The notes under the pieces: model-generated
Told to the model about the DNA's origin: nothing
What the model saw: the letters and a program-made list of their open reading frames with translations, nothing else
Database searches by the model: none
Position numbers and translations under genes: made by a program
Shown: piece by piece, positions 1 through 11,226 of the stretch
How positions within the stretch are numbered: position 1 is the first letter of the stretch
How the letters are laid out: the number at the start of each line of letters is the position of its first letter
Source: Boletus sp. NGJ
Taxonomy: Eukaryota; Basidiomycota; Agaricomycetes; Boletales; Boletaceae
DNA length: 64,000 nucleotides
Direction: 5' to 3'
Assembly: GCA_019096195.1 (NCBI GenBank)
Contig: JAGTXK010000073.1
Coordinates: 1 to 64,000 of the forward strand

Positions 1-946
1 CTTGAGGAAGAGATTACTTAACCTCCAGAGGCCCAAATACCCTCTAGACTGGGGACCGACTGCTAGCTTTACGTAGAGTCCTCTCGTTACCTCTACGACC
101 GATGGCGGAGTCTCGGATTTACCACGGAATCCCATCCTTAGAGGGTGGGCAGACCGGTGCGCAGGCCTAGAGCAGTAGTCTTCCGTCTCTGATTCCTAGG
201 GCTTACTGGGCCTATATCGGTGGCGGAGTCCGGTCGTGATGCCGGTGGCGGAGTCCCGGTCTTACTGGGTCAGTGGCGGAGTCCTGACCGACGACGACCA
301 ACCCCTGTTGGTCGTTGGAGTTGCCGAAGCTTTAGAAGCCGGTTACGGCAACGACGGCGCACAAGTGCGAAGTGATGAGGAAGATGATCACGAGCACGAG
401 GGCGAGCACCTCCAGATCGCGGGAGAAGGCTTCTGAGGTGAAGTGGAACCTTTAGCGGGAGAAGCGGTAGATTACACGGGAAGGATGTGTAGATCTAGGT
501 TAGAGTTACATGAAGGGCCCGCGTCCCTATTTATAGGCCTTGCCCCTCTAGGGCAGGCTTCGTGACGAATATAGTAATATCTAGTCGCAGACAAGAGATT
601 ACTATAAGTGGATCAGGCATGAATCCGAATGGGAAGGTAGGAATACTGGGCTATGTGCGAGAGAGCATAGCCGAGGAGGCAATGTCTATGATCGGATCAA
701 GAAGGAAGAAGGCATGTATCAGATGAAATAGAGAAGGCGAGTGTCCATACCAAACGGGTAGGTTCCTAAAAAGGAAGTTATGAAGTAACTTCCTAGAAAG
801 GTAGTTCCGAATGGGGCGATGCCTGGGTTGGGTGTCGCGGGGAATCCCAGGGGAATCCCTGGTCAGAGTCGAAGAAGAGGTCGTCCCATAGTCCTACGGG
901 GGGAGAAGGAAGGGGAAAAGATGTACCCCCTTCGGTAACCGTAACA
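1..946 (-). repeat. 3' LTR of copy A (partial in window)
   Basis: Matches 7370-8405 almost base for base. It ends with GTAACA at 946, directly beside the purine-rich stretch that precedes the 3' LTR on the element strand. About 75-90 bp of the LTR are missing at the window edge. A run of short GC-rich repeats containing GTGGCGGAGTC lies around 220-290. Confidence 0.92.
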
Positions 947-2136
947 TTACCCTCCTCGTAGTCTTGAAGTTCCATCTCAAGAACTCCTATCTCCCTCGTT
1001 CTCCTCGTAGTTGGTAAGGTCCCAGGAGTCGTCGAAGACTCCCTGGCTGGGGCACGTCTGGTATCCGTGTCCCGTCCTCCACAGTACGTGCAAGTTCTTC
1101 GTGGGCAAGCATACTGTGGATGGTTGGGGGCAACCACCCTACAGTAGGGGCAGCGGTACTGGGGGCAGGCTGGCCGAAGGTGACCTTGACGTCCGCATTC
1201 GTAGCAGCGGATGCCGGCGAGGGGAGTTCGATGGTTATGAGGCGATCCGGCGCTGGGCAGGGGATTGGGATTACTAGCCATTGGGTCGGAATGGCTGGTA
1301 GAAGAGGCGCCTGCGGCGGCCCCAGGAATGGGAATGGCGGAAGGAGTAGGGCTCCTCGTTGTAGAGTTCCCCAGTGCGTGGAGAAGACCTCGGTTGTTGG
1401 GGCGAGAGGGAAGGCCGACCGAGAATACCATGGCTCCTCGTCGGCGGAGGGTTCTGGTGGGTCGGGAAACGGCTGGGGGAGGAACTGCGAGGATTGGTAC
1501 TGGGGGGGTTCCTCGAGAGGAGGGGTTGGGACTTGTGGAGGAGGGGGAGGCGACAATGGTGTCGTCGGAGGACTGGGCTCTCCGTGTCTCTGGAGAGTTT
1601 CTATCAACTCCGTTAGTGCTTCTGACTCCGTTGAGGTTCTCCATGGGTCGCTCCGCCACGGAAGGGTTTCGTCTCGGGGGAACGGGGTAGGAGGGCGTGG
1701 TGGTTGTAGAGGGGGCAAAGAAAACGCGACTTTCTTCTTCCGAGAGGGAGAGGATGGTGGGGTGGAGGAGGCGATCACGGGTGTTGATGGGTAAGAAGGG
1801 CGAGGGAGTAGTTGAACCCTCGATGAAAAGGAGGTCGAGAACAAGTTCGCGAATCTCGAGGATCCCTTCCGTTGCCCTTTCTTCTTCGGCAGTCTGTTGG
1901 GCATTGGAGTCATGGGGACCTGCCGAGTTCCCATAGGTCCTGGAGAGAAGGGATCGAAGTGAGGAGTAGGATCTGTAGAGGGCGACGAGTTGGACGAGAG
2001 AGTCGTCGCAGGAGAAGAAGGGGATGGTCTGAAGGATCCGAACTGCGATGGGGTCGTCGAGGATGGCGGCATAGAGATTTCGGCGGTGAGTTGGGGGAGA
2101 GTCGGTTGAGGCGTACGGAAAGGGGGCGAGAGTCAT
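793..2136 (-). CDS. third frame of copy A: post-pol zinc-knuckle protein
   Basis: A 447-residue frame that starts just after pol and runs into the 3' LTR. It is rich in Pro, Ser and Thr. Near residues 315-355 it holds clustered Cys/His motifs: a canonical CCHC knuckle (C-x2-C-x4-H-x4-C, CYECGRQGHLRPAC) followed by further CxxC pairs. The tail is acidic. Equivalent frames lie at the same place in copies C (about 11070-12417) and D (41039-42566), so it belongs to the family rather than to one insertion. Most Ty3/gypsy elements have only gag and pol. A nucleic-acid-binding role is inferred from the knuckles; an envelope is not supported, since no signal peptide or membrane segment is visible. 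Confidence 0.6.
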   Translation of the reverse strand: MTLAPFPYASTDSPPTHRRNLYAAILDDPIAVRILQTIPFFSCDDSLVQLVALYRSYSSLRSLLSRTYGNSAGPHDSNAQQTAEEERATEGILEIRELVLDLLFIEGSTTPSPFLPINTRDRLLHPTILSLSEEESRVFFAPSTTTTPSYPVPPRRNPSVAERPMENLNGVRSTNGVDRNSPETRRAQSSDDTIVASPSSTSPNPSSRGTPPVPILAVPPPAVSRPTRTLRRRGAMVFSVGLPSRPNNRGLLHALGNSTTRSPTPSAIPIPGAAAGASSTSHSDPMASNPNPLPSAGSPHNHRTPLAGIRCYECGRQGHLRPACPQYRCPYCRVVAPNHPQYACPRRTCTYCGGRDTDTRRAPARESSTTPGTLPTTRRTREIGVLEMELQDYEEGNVTVTEGGTSFPLPSPPVGLWDDLFFDSDQGFPWDSPRHPTQASPHSELPF

Positions 2137-2313
2137 CTACCAGGTGTGATGATAGGGGCAGTAATCGATCTTGCAGAAGCACCAGTGTTGTTCGATATGT
2201 TTGGGGATATCTAGGTCTGGGTATTGCTTCTGAAGGCGGGCTTGGGTGAGAGCAGCGGATACTCGGGCGAGTAGAATGAAGAGGGAGGTGTTGTCTTGGG
2301 GCATGGGTTCGTC

Positions 2314-5300
2314 TCAAAGTTTGAGCCGCCTTTTATATTCCAGGAGAATCTTCTTGGCGTTTCCAAGATTGGCCTCGGGCTCCCAAGTTCGTTCTGCTGC
2401 GGAGTATCCTTTCCAGTGTGTCAAGTACTGCCTTTTTCCCGGTTTTCCCCGATGGTTGACGATGCTGTCCACTTCGTATTCCTCGTTGGTTCCGATAAGT
2501 TCCGGTGGTGGTTGAGTGAAATTGGGACCGTGTTCCGTAGTTTCCCGATACGGGGAAAGTAGGGATGCGTGGAACACGTCATGGATTTTCCACTGTTTTG
2601 GCAACTTGAGTCGGAACGCCACGGAGGATACCACTTGAGTAATTTCAAATGGTCCGGTTCGTTTGGGTGAGAGTTTTCGGGAAGGGACTTGGAGTTTTAG
2701 GTTTTTGGCGTCTAACCAAACCTTATCTCCGAGTTTCCAAGGTTTGAAGCGAGAGTGAACTCTCTCCTTCATTCGTAGTTGTGCCAGTTGATGTGCCGCT
2801 TCTGCTTCCTTTCTTGATTCTTCTAGGGAAGTGAGTCTTTCTTCCAAGGCTGGTAGGAAGGTTTTTCCGATAGGAGGATATGCTCTGGGTTCATATCCAA
2901 GGATCAACGAGAAGGGCGATTTTCCGGTGACCGAATGGGTTGCGGAGTTATGGGCAAACTCCGCCATAGGTAGTAGTTCCAACCACTTCTGTGGTTGGCC
3001 GTCGCAGAATATCCGTAGGTAGGTTTCTAGTTCTTGGTTGTATCGTTCCGTTTCGCCATCGGTTTGTGGATGGTAGGCTGTGGAAAGGGCGACGTCATAG
3101 TTTAGGAGTCTGGCCAGTTCCCGAGCGAATGCCGATGCGAATTGTGGACCACGATCTGAGACCAATTTGTCATGTAAACCATACCGTAGGAAGACTTTTT
3201 CAAAGAAAAGACGGGCTATACCAGCCGCGTCCACCGTTTTTGTGCAAGGGGCGAGAATTACCCCCTTACTAAGCCCATGGTCGACCACGACCATGACTGA
3301 ATCGAAGCCCCCCACTGGGGGAAGGTCGGTGATTAAATCCACCGATAGATTTTGGAAAGGGCGGCGTCCTTGGAAGGCTAGGGGGGTGACCGGGGGAACC
3401 GTAGGGTGTGTTTGGACCTTGTTACTTTGGCAGATGGCGCAACCGGCGACGTATTTGCGAACGAATGTAGTGAGTCCTGGCCACCAGTAGTCTTTGGCGA
3501 GGAGTTGAGTGGTGCGGAGATGTCCGCCATGTCCTCCCTCGAACGAGGAGTGGACGGAGGAAACTAACTCCTGTCGTGCTGGGCCGGGGATGTACATTCG
3601 ATTTTTGTAGTAGAGGTTGCCATTGTCAAAGGTCCAGTCTTCCACATTGGACCGAGTGAAGAGGGGTTCTCCTTGTCCGACGCATTCCAAGGCAGAGAGT
3701 ACTAAGGGATCTTTCTGGGCGGATCCCTTGATTTTCTCGGCCAAGGCTAGTCGATCATTCGTACTTGGTGTCGAATGCATTGGATGGGAGGAGTTGTACG
3801 TCTTCATTGTCCTTGGAAGTATCGATTTCATCCCGACGGGATAGAGCGTCTGCTGGGGCCATTTTTGTTCCTGGTAGGGCTTGGTAGACCATATCATAGT
3901 CTTGGAGGAACAAAGCCAGCGTGCTTGTCGTCGGGATAGTTGACGGGGTTCCTTGAAGAACGTTAGGTTCTTGTGGTCGGTTAATACTGTTACTGGGTGG
4001 GGGGATCCAAGGAGGTACTGTCGCCATTCTTTCAATCCTCGTATGACAGCCAATAGTTCCCTGTCATAGATGTCGTAATTTCTCTCCGCCGGAGAGAATG
4101 TTTCTGAGAGATAGCCACACGGTTGCATATCTCCGTTGTCGTTGTTTTGCATGAGTACCGCTCCTGACGCCGTAAGCGAGGCGTCCGTCATGAGAGTGAA
4201 GGGTTTTGAAGTATCTGGGAAGGCGAGGACGGGTTTCTTGGTAAAGGCTGCTTGTAGGGTTCGGAACGACTTTTCCTGAAGGGGTCCCCAAGACCACGTT
4301 GTCGTTTGCTTTGTGAGGTCCAGCAAAGGACGTGCGATGTCGGAAAAGGAGGGGATAAACTTCCTGTAGAAGTTACAGAACCCAATGAAGGACCGTACGT
4401 CCTTTACGTTTACCGGAGGTTTCCACTGTTTGATGGCGTTGAGTTTGACTGGGTCCATCTGGACTCCGTCCTTCCCTACGATCATCCCGAGATATTCGAC
4501 TTCATCGGCTGAGAAGGTACACTTCTCCAGTTTGAGGTACATTTCATGCTTTCGGAAGCGTTCTAGGACCTTCCGTGTCCTTTCGTCGTGGGTTTCCTGA
4601 TCTGAGGAATGAATCAACAGATCGTCCATGTATATCACCAACCATCCCTCTGCAATGTAATCTCCAAAGAGATCATCCATAAATGCTTGGAACGTTGCTG
4701 GGGAATTGCACATTCCGAAGAACATGACATTTGGTTCAAATAGCCCGAACGGGGTGAGAAAAGCCGCCTTCCACCGATCTTCTGGTTTGATCAAGACATT
4801 GTTATACCCCCACCGTACGTCAAACTTGGTAAAGATTGACGATCCCTTTAATTTGTCTAGAAGGTCGGAAATTAAGGGGAGGGGGTAGGCGTTCTTGATC
4901 GTATGGCTGTTAAGGTATCGGTAGTCTTGGCAGGGGCGGAGTTTCCCGTCTTTCTTCTGTACAAAGAAGAAAGGAGCGGCTTGGGGAGATTTTGATGGAG
5001 ATATCTTCCCCGTTTTGAGGTGTTCGGCAATGAATTCCCGGCATGCCTGTTGTTCCAGTGGGTTGAGAGGGTACGCCTTGGCTCGTTTCGGCACAAACGA
5101 GTCTTTTAACTCGATGGCGTGGTCGTACTGCCTGGAGGGAGGTAGTTTGGTGATCGTCTTCTCCGTGAAGACGTCTTCGTATTCCTTGAACGCGTTCGGT
5201 AATGCGCTCTTCTTCTTCTGCGCCTGTTGGGCGATCTCGGTAGACAGAGTGGTCCTTTTGATGACAAACTCTGGTACATCCCCATGCGCGTTGAAGAACC

Positions 5301-5958
5301 TGGCCCGTTGCAAGGGCGTCCAGTGGCGAAAGGTCTCGTAGAGTCCGTCTTGCACGTACTCCCTTTCGTCATGTTCCAGATACCTCAGTAGGTATCGCTG
5401 TTCGAGTGTTCCCGGTGGGTCACCTTGAGTCCACCGATAGGAAGACGGCACTATTGTTACCCGTCCTTCCGTCCAATTGATGTCAGGGTTCACTGCCCTG
5501 AGCCATGGAAGTCCTAGAATGACTTCATCCTTGCCGCAATTGAGGACATAGAGATCCCGCTGTTCTCGTATGCCTCCGTAATCCAACACGATGTTGGTCC
5601 TTTCCTTGATGGTCCCAGACTGGTTTAGGGTTCCATCGACGTTCCAAGCTCGGACCGGATTGTCCAGCTTCCATGTGGGTAACCCCATCTTCTCCACCGC
5701 ATGTCTTGAGATGAAGCATCCTGTTGCTCCACTGTCGATTAAGGCTTGTGTTCCAACGATTTTGCCATCCTGCTTCCAGATCGAGAGAGGAATACGAATA
5801 GAATTACTCTTCGATCCGGAAATAAATACAGGTGCAATCGTGTAGGAAGAGGGTGACGTTGGTACATCTCTTCCACCTAAAAAGACGTTTGGTCTATGGG
5901 AGAAGGGGGAATTTGCGTAGCGGGTCCTAGGGCAAGAGAGTTGACGTTCTCTTCCCAT
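2314..5958 (-). CDS. pol: pol polyprotein of copy A (PR-RT-RH-IN-chromodomain)
   Basis: 1214-residue Ty3/gypsy polyprotein. In order: aspartic protease (LIDSGATG near residue 75), reverse transcriptase with YMDD near 443, RNase H (TDAS near 590), integrase with an HHCC zinc-binding region near 803-850 and a DD35E core between about 875 and 972, a GPF/Y module near 1100 and a C-terminal chromodomain (about 1160-1214, YLTHWKGY). The chromodomain is known to steer chromovirus integration to heterochromatin. Compared with copy D the protein is nearly identical apart from one divergent stretch after the RNase H. It is part of a fossil or near-fossil element rather than a host gene. Confidence 0.92.
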   Translation of the reverse strand: MGRERQLSCPRTRYANSPFSHRPNVFLGGRDVPTSPSSYTIAPVFISGSKSNSIRIPLSIWKQDGKIVGTQALIDSGATGCFISRHAVEKMGLPTWKLDNPVRAWNVDGTLNQSGTIKERTNIVLDYGGIREQRDLYVLNCGKDEVILGLPWLRAVNPDINWTEGRVTIVPSSYRWTQGDPPGTLEQRYLLRYLEHDEREYVQDGLYETFRHWTPLQRARFFNAHGDVPEFVIKRTTLSTEIAQQAQKKKSALPNAFKEYEDVFTEKTITKLPPSRQYDHAIELKDSFVPKRAKAYPLNPLEQQACREFIAEHLKTGKISPSKSPQAAPFFFVQKKDGKLRPCQDYRYLNSHTIKNAYPLPLISDLLDKLKGSSIFTKFDVRWGYNNVLIKPEDRWKAAFLTPFGLFEPNVMFFGMCNSPATFQAFMDDLFGDYIAEGWLVIYMDDLLIHSSDQETHDERTRKVLERFRKHEMYLKLEKCTFSADEVEYLGMIVGKDGVQMDPVKLNAIKQWKPPVNVKDVRSFIGFCNFYRKFIPSFSDIARPLLDLTKQTTTWSWGPLQEKSFRTLQAAFTKKPVLAFPDTSKPFTLMTDASLTASGAVLMQNNDNGDMQPCGYLSETFSPAERNYDIYDRELLAVIRGLKEWRQYLLGSPHPVTVLTDHKNLTFFKEPRQLSRRQARWLCSSKTMIWSTKPYQEQKWPQQTLYPVGMKSILPRTMKTYNSSHPMHSTPSTNDRLALAEKIKGSAQKDPLVLSALECVGQGEPLFTRSNVEDWTFDNGNLYYKNRMYIPGPARQELVSSVHSSFEGGHGGHLRTTQLLAKDYWWPGLTTFVRKYVAGCAICQSNKVQTHPTVPPVTPLAFQGRRPFQNLSVDLITDLPPVGGFDSVMVVVDHGLSKGVILAPCTKTVDAAGIARLFFEKVFLRYGLHDKLVSDRGPQFASAFARELARLLNYDVALSTAYHPQTDGETERYNQELETYLRIFCDGQPQKWLELLPMAEFAHNSATHSVTGKSPFSLILGYEPRAYPPIGKTFLPALEERLTSLEESRKEAEAAHQLAQLRMKERVHSRFKPWKLGDKVWLDAKNLKLQVPSRKLSPKRTGPFEITQVVSSVAFRLKLPKQWKIHDVFHASLLSPYRETTEHGPNFTQPPPELIGTNEEYEVDSIVNHRGKPGKRQYLTHWKGYSAAERTWEPEANLGNAKKILLEYKRRLKL

Positions 5959-7387
5959 TCCTTTGCGGCAGCTTCGTGTACTCGTTCCAAAACGAGTCCT
6001 TGCTCATCCAGTCCCGTGTCGTAGACTGTCTGCAGCGTTCTGAGAACTGTGTCTCGTCCGTTCTTTCTGGCGACTTCTGTGAGATACTTGTCCAAGGCGA
6101 TCCTGTGGCGTTTCTTGCGTGACGACCACCCTAGTGTGCGTTTCCTGTGGTTTCCTATATTCCTCTCTCCTAGCCGGTCGATACCCTGGGTGGTTCTTGG
6201 TACTGCACCCAGTCTTGTTGCAGATGAAGCATCTTTGCTCTCTCATCCGCTTGGCTCGTTCGATAGGAGATAATGTGATCCTGTCCACGTCCATGGCGTT
6301 TGGATCGTGGTGGTTTCCTCGGCCTCTTCCAAAGGACGCAAAGGGTCCTTTCTGTATTCCTTCAATTCGTTGCCATGCCCCGTGGATGTTAGCAGCTACT
6401 TCGTAGACCTCTTCCATTTTCTTGGCTTTTTGGAAGGTCTCGCTGTTAACCATTTGTCGGGCAATGCTGTGGGTCGATTCCCCTAAGGAAGAATTCGAGG
6501 ATGGAGCGGAATTCTTGTAGTTCCGAGCGAACCACTAGCAATGAGAACTGGGAGATGAATTTATCAAATCCCTTCGGGTCCTTGGTGTTTTGTCGGAGGG
6601 ACCCTAGTTCTGCCATTGCCAGGTTGCTGGTGTTATGGGGGGTGAAGGTGAGGGCGAAGGCTTTCTTGATTTCGTTATAGGATTTGTCTGCGAGTGGCAC
6701 GGTGTCGTCGAGTAGCCTGGTCAGCCAGGCTTCTGCAAACGCTTTTCCTCTTCCCTTGGACATCCGGTTCAGCAGGATGAGCCTCTTGGCTTCCTCGGTG
6801 AACTTCTCTGCGCCTCCTAGATGGAAGTATCCTTCCATCGCCATGAGCCATCTCTTGGCATCGTGTGTCTCCCCTGAGAACTCCTCAGGCAGGGCAGCTT
6901 TAATTTCAACCATATCGTCTTCGTCGTCTGTGTCTTCTTCGGGCCGGGGATTTCCTGGATCGGGACTAGATCTTCCGCTTGGGAACAGTGGGTCGGGTGA
7001 GTCTACTCGGATAGGGACCGGTTGGAACGCTGGCAGTGGGATGGGAGCGTCCGATGGGGTCGCGGTGCGAGAGCGGAGACCACCTGGAAAATCTGGTCGT
7101 CTGGATTGATCTGGAAATGCGCGGGCGGGAGGGTCGTTGTAATGGGATGATGACCCTGGGATCCTTCTTGATGAAGACGTATCGGAGGTAGGAGTAGAAG
7201 CCCGTGATGGTGTGGCTTCTTCTTCTCGATCTTCTCCTAGGAGATGGGAAAGGTTGATTCTGCGCAGTGCGTAGAGCGAGGGCCTATCCTCTGATAGGCG
7301 GTTTCGACTCCTTGGTGCGATGGGAGTTGCTAGACTGATAGTCTTCGGCAATTTATAACCTAGATCTTTTGTTACGCCGGGTAACAA
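5877..7387 (-). pseudogene. gag: gag region of copy A
   Basis: Capsid-type gag of the gypsy family, opening at the inner edge of the 5' LTR. The N-terminal third is Pro/Ser-rich and disordered, followed by an acidic linker and a retrotransposon-gag capsid domain (region starting MVEIKAALPEEFSG and containing GYFHLGGAEKF). A C-terminal zinc motif CFICNKTGC..H comes next, and the end overlaps the start of pol in another frame. The region is now split among several frames, so it is listed as broken; copy D keeps a longer open version. Confidence 0.85.
7356..7367 (-). other. self-priming primer-binding site of copy A
   Basis: On the element strand this reads AGATCTAGGTTA, two bases after the 5' LTR ends. 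It is the exact reverse complement of TAACCTAGATCT inside the same LTR (7951-7962), which lies 33 bp downstream of a TATAAATA box (7988-7995). No match to a tRNA 3' end (TGG start) is seen. The arrangement is that of Tf1/sushi elements, where the mRNA 5' end folds back to prime reverse transcription. Confidence 0.8.
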
Positions 7388-8405
7388 TGTGACACGTTCC
7401 CGTATAATCCCAACACCTGTTGGATTACCGGACTAGCAGGACTTGAGGAAGATTACTTAACCTCCAGAGGCCCAAAGGTACCCTCTGACTGGGGACCAAC
7501 TGCTAGCTTTACGTAGAGTCCTCTCGTTACCTCTACGACCGATGGCGGAGTCTCGGATTTACCACGGAATCCCAATCCTATACACTGAAGGAGGGGGCAG
7601 ACCGGTGCGCAGGCCTAGGAGCAGTAGCCTTCCGTCTGCTGATTCCTTGGGCTTACTGGGCCTAGTATCGAGTGGCGGAGTCTCGGGCTTGATGTACGAG
7701 TGCCGGTGGCGGAGTCCCGGGCTTGCTGGGTCAGTGGCGGAGTCCTGACCGACGACGACCAACCTCTGTTGGTCGTTGGTGTTGCCGAAGCTTTAGAAGC
7801 TGGTAACGGCAACGACGGCGCACAAGTGCGAAGTGGTGAGAAGGATGATCACGAGCACGAGGGCGAGCACCTCCAGATCGCGGGAGAAGGCTTCTGAGGT
7901 GAAGTGGAACCTTTAGCGGGAGAAGCAGTAGATTACACGGGAAGGAGTGTAGATCTAGGTTAGAGTTACATGAAGGGCCCGCGTCCCTATTTATAGGCCT
8001 TGCCCATCTAGGGCAGGCTTCGTGACGAATATAGTAATGTTTAGTCGCAGACGAAAGATTACTATAAACGGATCAAGGCATGAGTCCAATGGGGAAAGTA
8101 GGAGTACTGGGCTATGCGCGAGAGAGCATAGCCAAGGAGGCAATGTCTATGATCGGGTCAAGAAGGGAGAGAGGCATGTATCAGGTGAAATAGGGAGGCG
8201 GTGTCCATACCAAACGGGTAGGTTCCTAAAGAGGAAGTTACGAATAGCTTCCTAGAAAGGTAGTTCCGGATGGGGCAATGCCTGGGTTGGTGTCGCGGGG
8301 AAATCCCAGGGGAATCCCTGGTCAGAGTCGAGGAATAGGTCGTCCCATAGTCCTACGGGGGGAGAAGGAAGGGGAAAAGATGTACCCCCTTCGGTAACCG
8401 TAACA
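7370..8405 (-). repeat. 5' LTR of copy A, 1036 bp
   Basis: Begins TGTTACGCCGG and ends CGTAACA on the plus strand. It contains the TATA box (7988-7995) and the segment complementary to the primer site (7951-7962). The sequence right of it (8406 onward) is decayed host-gene DNA. Confidence 0.93.
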
Positions 8406-10220
8406 TTTCTCTTAAGACTATATTGTTCACATAATGAGTGTTATTGCACGACCATTGAATATCCATAACTGGCACAACACTGTGATGTAGCATGAGTACT
8501 AGTCTGTATCAATCTCCTTGCCATCCATCTCAATATCTGCATCCTCAAAACTATCTCCAGGCTCCCCTTCCATCTCATCACCCTATTCTTCAATTACTTT
8601 GTTGGCCTGTTCTTCATCTATCCCTTCCTGTTCTTCTTTTCATTTCTTGAAGTACTCTTGAATTGCATTCTCAAATGCACAATCAGGGACTACCTGCTTT
8701 GTGTCTGCCATAGTAGTAGATGGCATGCCCACATGCACACTGTCAACCATATCAGAGTGAGCCAATGTATTTAGAAATCCACAAGTGACCTACCACCCAT
8801 TGTCAGACACGAGTTGCAGCAATTTAGGAAGTAGGCCATACTCCATAGTTGTGGTAGCAAACTTGTTGAGACAGGCCAGGTGGCTATTGTAAATACCCTT
8901 GTAATTGTCTTCTGAAAAGTTGATCAGTTCCTGCTTGCCGGATGCCCACTCATCAAGTCCACACTCAATCTAAAAACTTCATGAGGATGACAAATCATGA
9001 GTAAATTACACCTACTGCCATGGGTGTGATTGCAAACACAATATGAGAGAATGGATAGTAGTATTGTTTTCAACGAATTGCAATATCATTCTTGTTCTTG
9101 AATAACAACTCGCTGATGACTTGTTGGATCACAGGTTCAGTGTATATTCTCCTGTGTTGGTCAATGGTTGCACCACATGTCTTGACATACATTTGAGTGA
9201 ATGATGAGATGGTTATCCAAGGGACTTACACAGAAAATAAGGCCTTGTCCTACTTGAGCCTGCACACAAGATCATGATTTTTGGTTTGTATCTCGTTGTC
9301 TGCACTTGTGTTGAATCTGAACATTGTGGCGACAACAGAGCATGCCTTCATCTTGAACTGCCTCTGTATGTTTGAGCTTCATTTTGTAATCTGTCACAAG
9401 AGTGAGCATATGTGCTGAATAAAATATGTACACCTACCAGTCTGGAAATTGCCTTATCAAGAGTAATGTCGGTCTTGTGGTGTTTGCATGCAAGAGACCA
9501 TACACCCTCTGCCCATTTAAGTTCCTTAATGCCATCAGGGAATGGGTCCTCAGTGAGTATGTGGGCATCATAGAGCTCAATAGTGGTATCAATGATAGTG
9601 CATTGCCTGGTCATAATCACTGGCCTTGGAGTTCTTTAGGTTGTTGTTCAGCATACCGATGGCAAGTGTTGTCAGGCTCAGAGTACTAGAGAAGTCCATC
9701 TGCAAGTCCATAGACTTCGCATTGGAGACATCCCATGTGTCTCATCATCATTACTGCCAATAATGTTGCACTGTATGTGTTTCCTTAGCACTGGACTCAG
9801 ACTCAGAACCTCAGCCAGCCTGAGGCTAGGATTATCTTGAGTGAGGTCATAGCTGGTCTCATTGTCGGTGATGGACAAAGGCCTGGGAAATGGCCCAGGG
9901 TTAAGATGATACAATAGAAAGATGGGACTTACTCAGGGCATGGTGTCACTTCACACACCCTCTTGTTACCAGCAGATACAGAGTGACTCTGAGTAGCAGA
10001 GTTGTTGGTGAAGGATCCACCTTGATTGACTGCCTTGGCCTTGAGTTATTCCAATCTAGCTGCCTAGACAGGCATCATAACATGCACACATGGTGGGAGC
10101 ATAGCCTATAAATATTATTATTGGTGGCTTGCAAATCAAGCATGCAAACAAGGGTACTACCTTTGTGTTCGTGGTGGGCTTAGCTGCCAATGTTGTGGGT
10201 GGGACAGTAGATTTACGTGG

Positions 10221-11226
10221 TGTTACGCCGGGTAACAATGTGACATGTTCCCGTATAACCCCTGTTGGATTATAGGACTAGCAGGACTTGAGGGAAAATC
10301 TACCTCCAGAGGCCCAAGGTTTCCTCTGACTGGGGACCAACTGCTAGCTTTATGTAGAGTCCTCTCGTTACCTCTACAACCAATGGTGGAGTCTTGGATT
10401 TACCATGGTGGCGCGATCCTATAAGAAGGATGGGCAGACCGGCGCATAGGCCAGGAGACAGTTGCCTTCCGTCAGCTAGTTCTCCTGGGCTTACTGGGCC
10501 TAGTGCTAGTGGCAGAGTCCTGGGCTTTACAAGTTGCCGGTGGTGGAGTCCTGCACTTGCTGGGTCAGTGGCGGAGTCCTGACCGATGACGACCAACCTC
10601 TGTTGGTCATTGGAGTTGCTGAAGCTTTAGGAGCCTGTAATGGCAACGACGGCACACAAGTGCGAAGTGATGAGAAGAATGATCACAAGAGCGAGGGCAA
10701 TCACCTCCAGAACGTGGGAGAAGGCTTCTGAGGTGAAGTGGAACCTTTAGCGGGAGAAGCAGGTAGATTACACGGGAAGGAGTGTAGATCTAGGTTAGAG
10801 TTACATGAAGGGCCTGCGTCTCTATTTATAGGCCTTACCTGTCTAGGGCAGGCTTCATAGCGAATATAGTAATTGTTAGTCATAGATGAAAGATTACTAT
10901 AAATGGATCAAGGCATGGGTCAAAATGGAAAGGTAGGAATACTAGGCTATGCATGAGAGAGCATAGCCGAGGAGGCAATGTCTATGATCGGATCAAGAAG
11001 GAAGAAAACATATATCAAATGAAAAGGGGGCGGTGTCCATACCAAACAGGTAGGTTCCTAAAAAGGGAGTTATGAATAACTTCCTAGAAAGGAGGTTCCG
11101 GATGGGGTAATGCCTGAGTTGGTGTCGCAGGGGAATCCCTGGTCTGAGTCAAAGAATAGGTCGTCCCATAGTTCTACAGGAGGAGAAGGAAGGGGAAAAG
11201 ATGTACCCCCTTTGGTAACTGTAACA
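10221..11226 (-). repeat. 3' LTR of copy C, 1006 bp
   Basis: TGTTACGCC..GTAACA on the plus strand, pairs with 17656-18661 without a net length difference. Preceded by the target duplication CGTGG. Confidence 0.93.

Larger units (their letters stand above)
1..8405 (-). mobile_element. Ty3/gypsy chromovirus, copy A (family 1)
   Basis: LTR retrotransposon on the minus strand. In element order: 5' LTR (7370-8405), primer site (7356-7367), gag (about 5877-7387), pol (2314-5958), a third post-pol frame (793-2136) and 3' LTR (1-946, cut by the window edge). LTR ends are TGTTAC..GTAACA. Pol ends in a chromodomain, which places it among the chromoviruses. Its pol is nearly identical to that of copy D at 35029-43431 and the sequence is still CpG-rich, so the insertion looks recent. 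It appears nearly whole with roughly three or four breaks. The left target duplication lies outside the window, so none can be tested. Confidence 0.93.

Noticed and set aside
1120-1794. Gly-rich plus-strand frames opposite the post-pol frame (also 41564-42292)
   Set aside because: Mirror images of the Pro/Ser-rich coding strand; no independent coding evidence.
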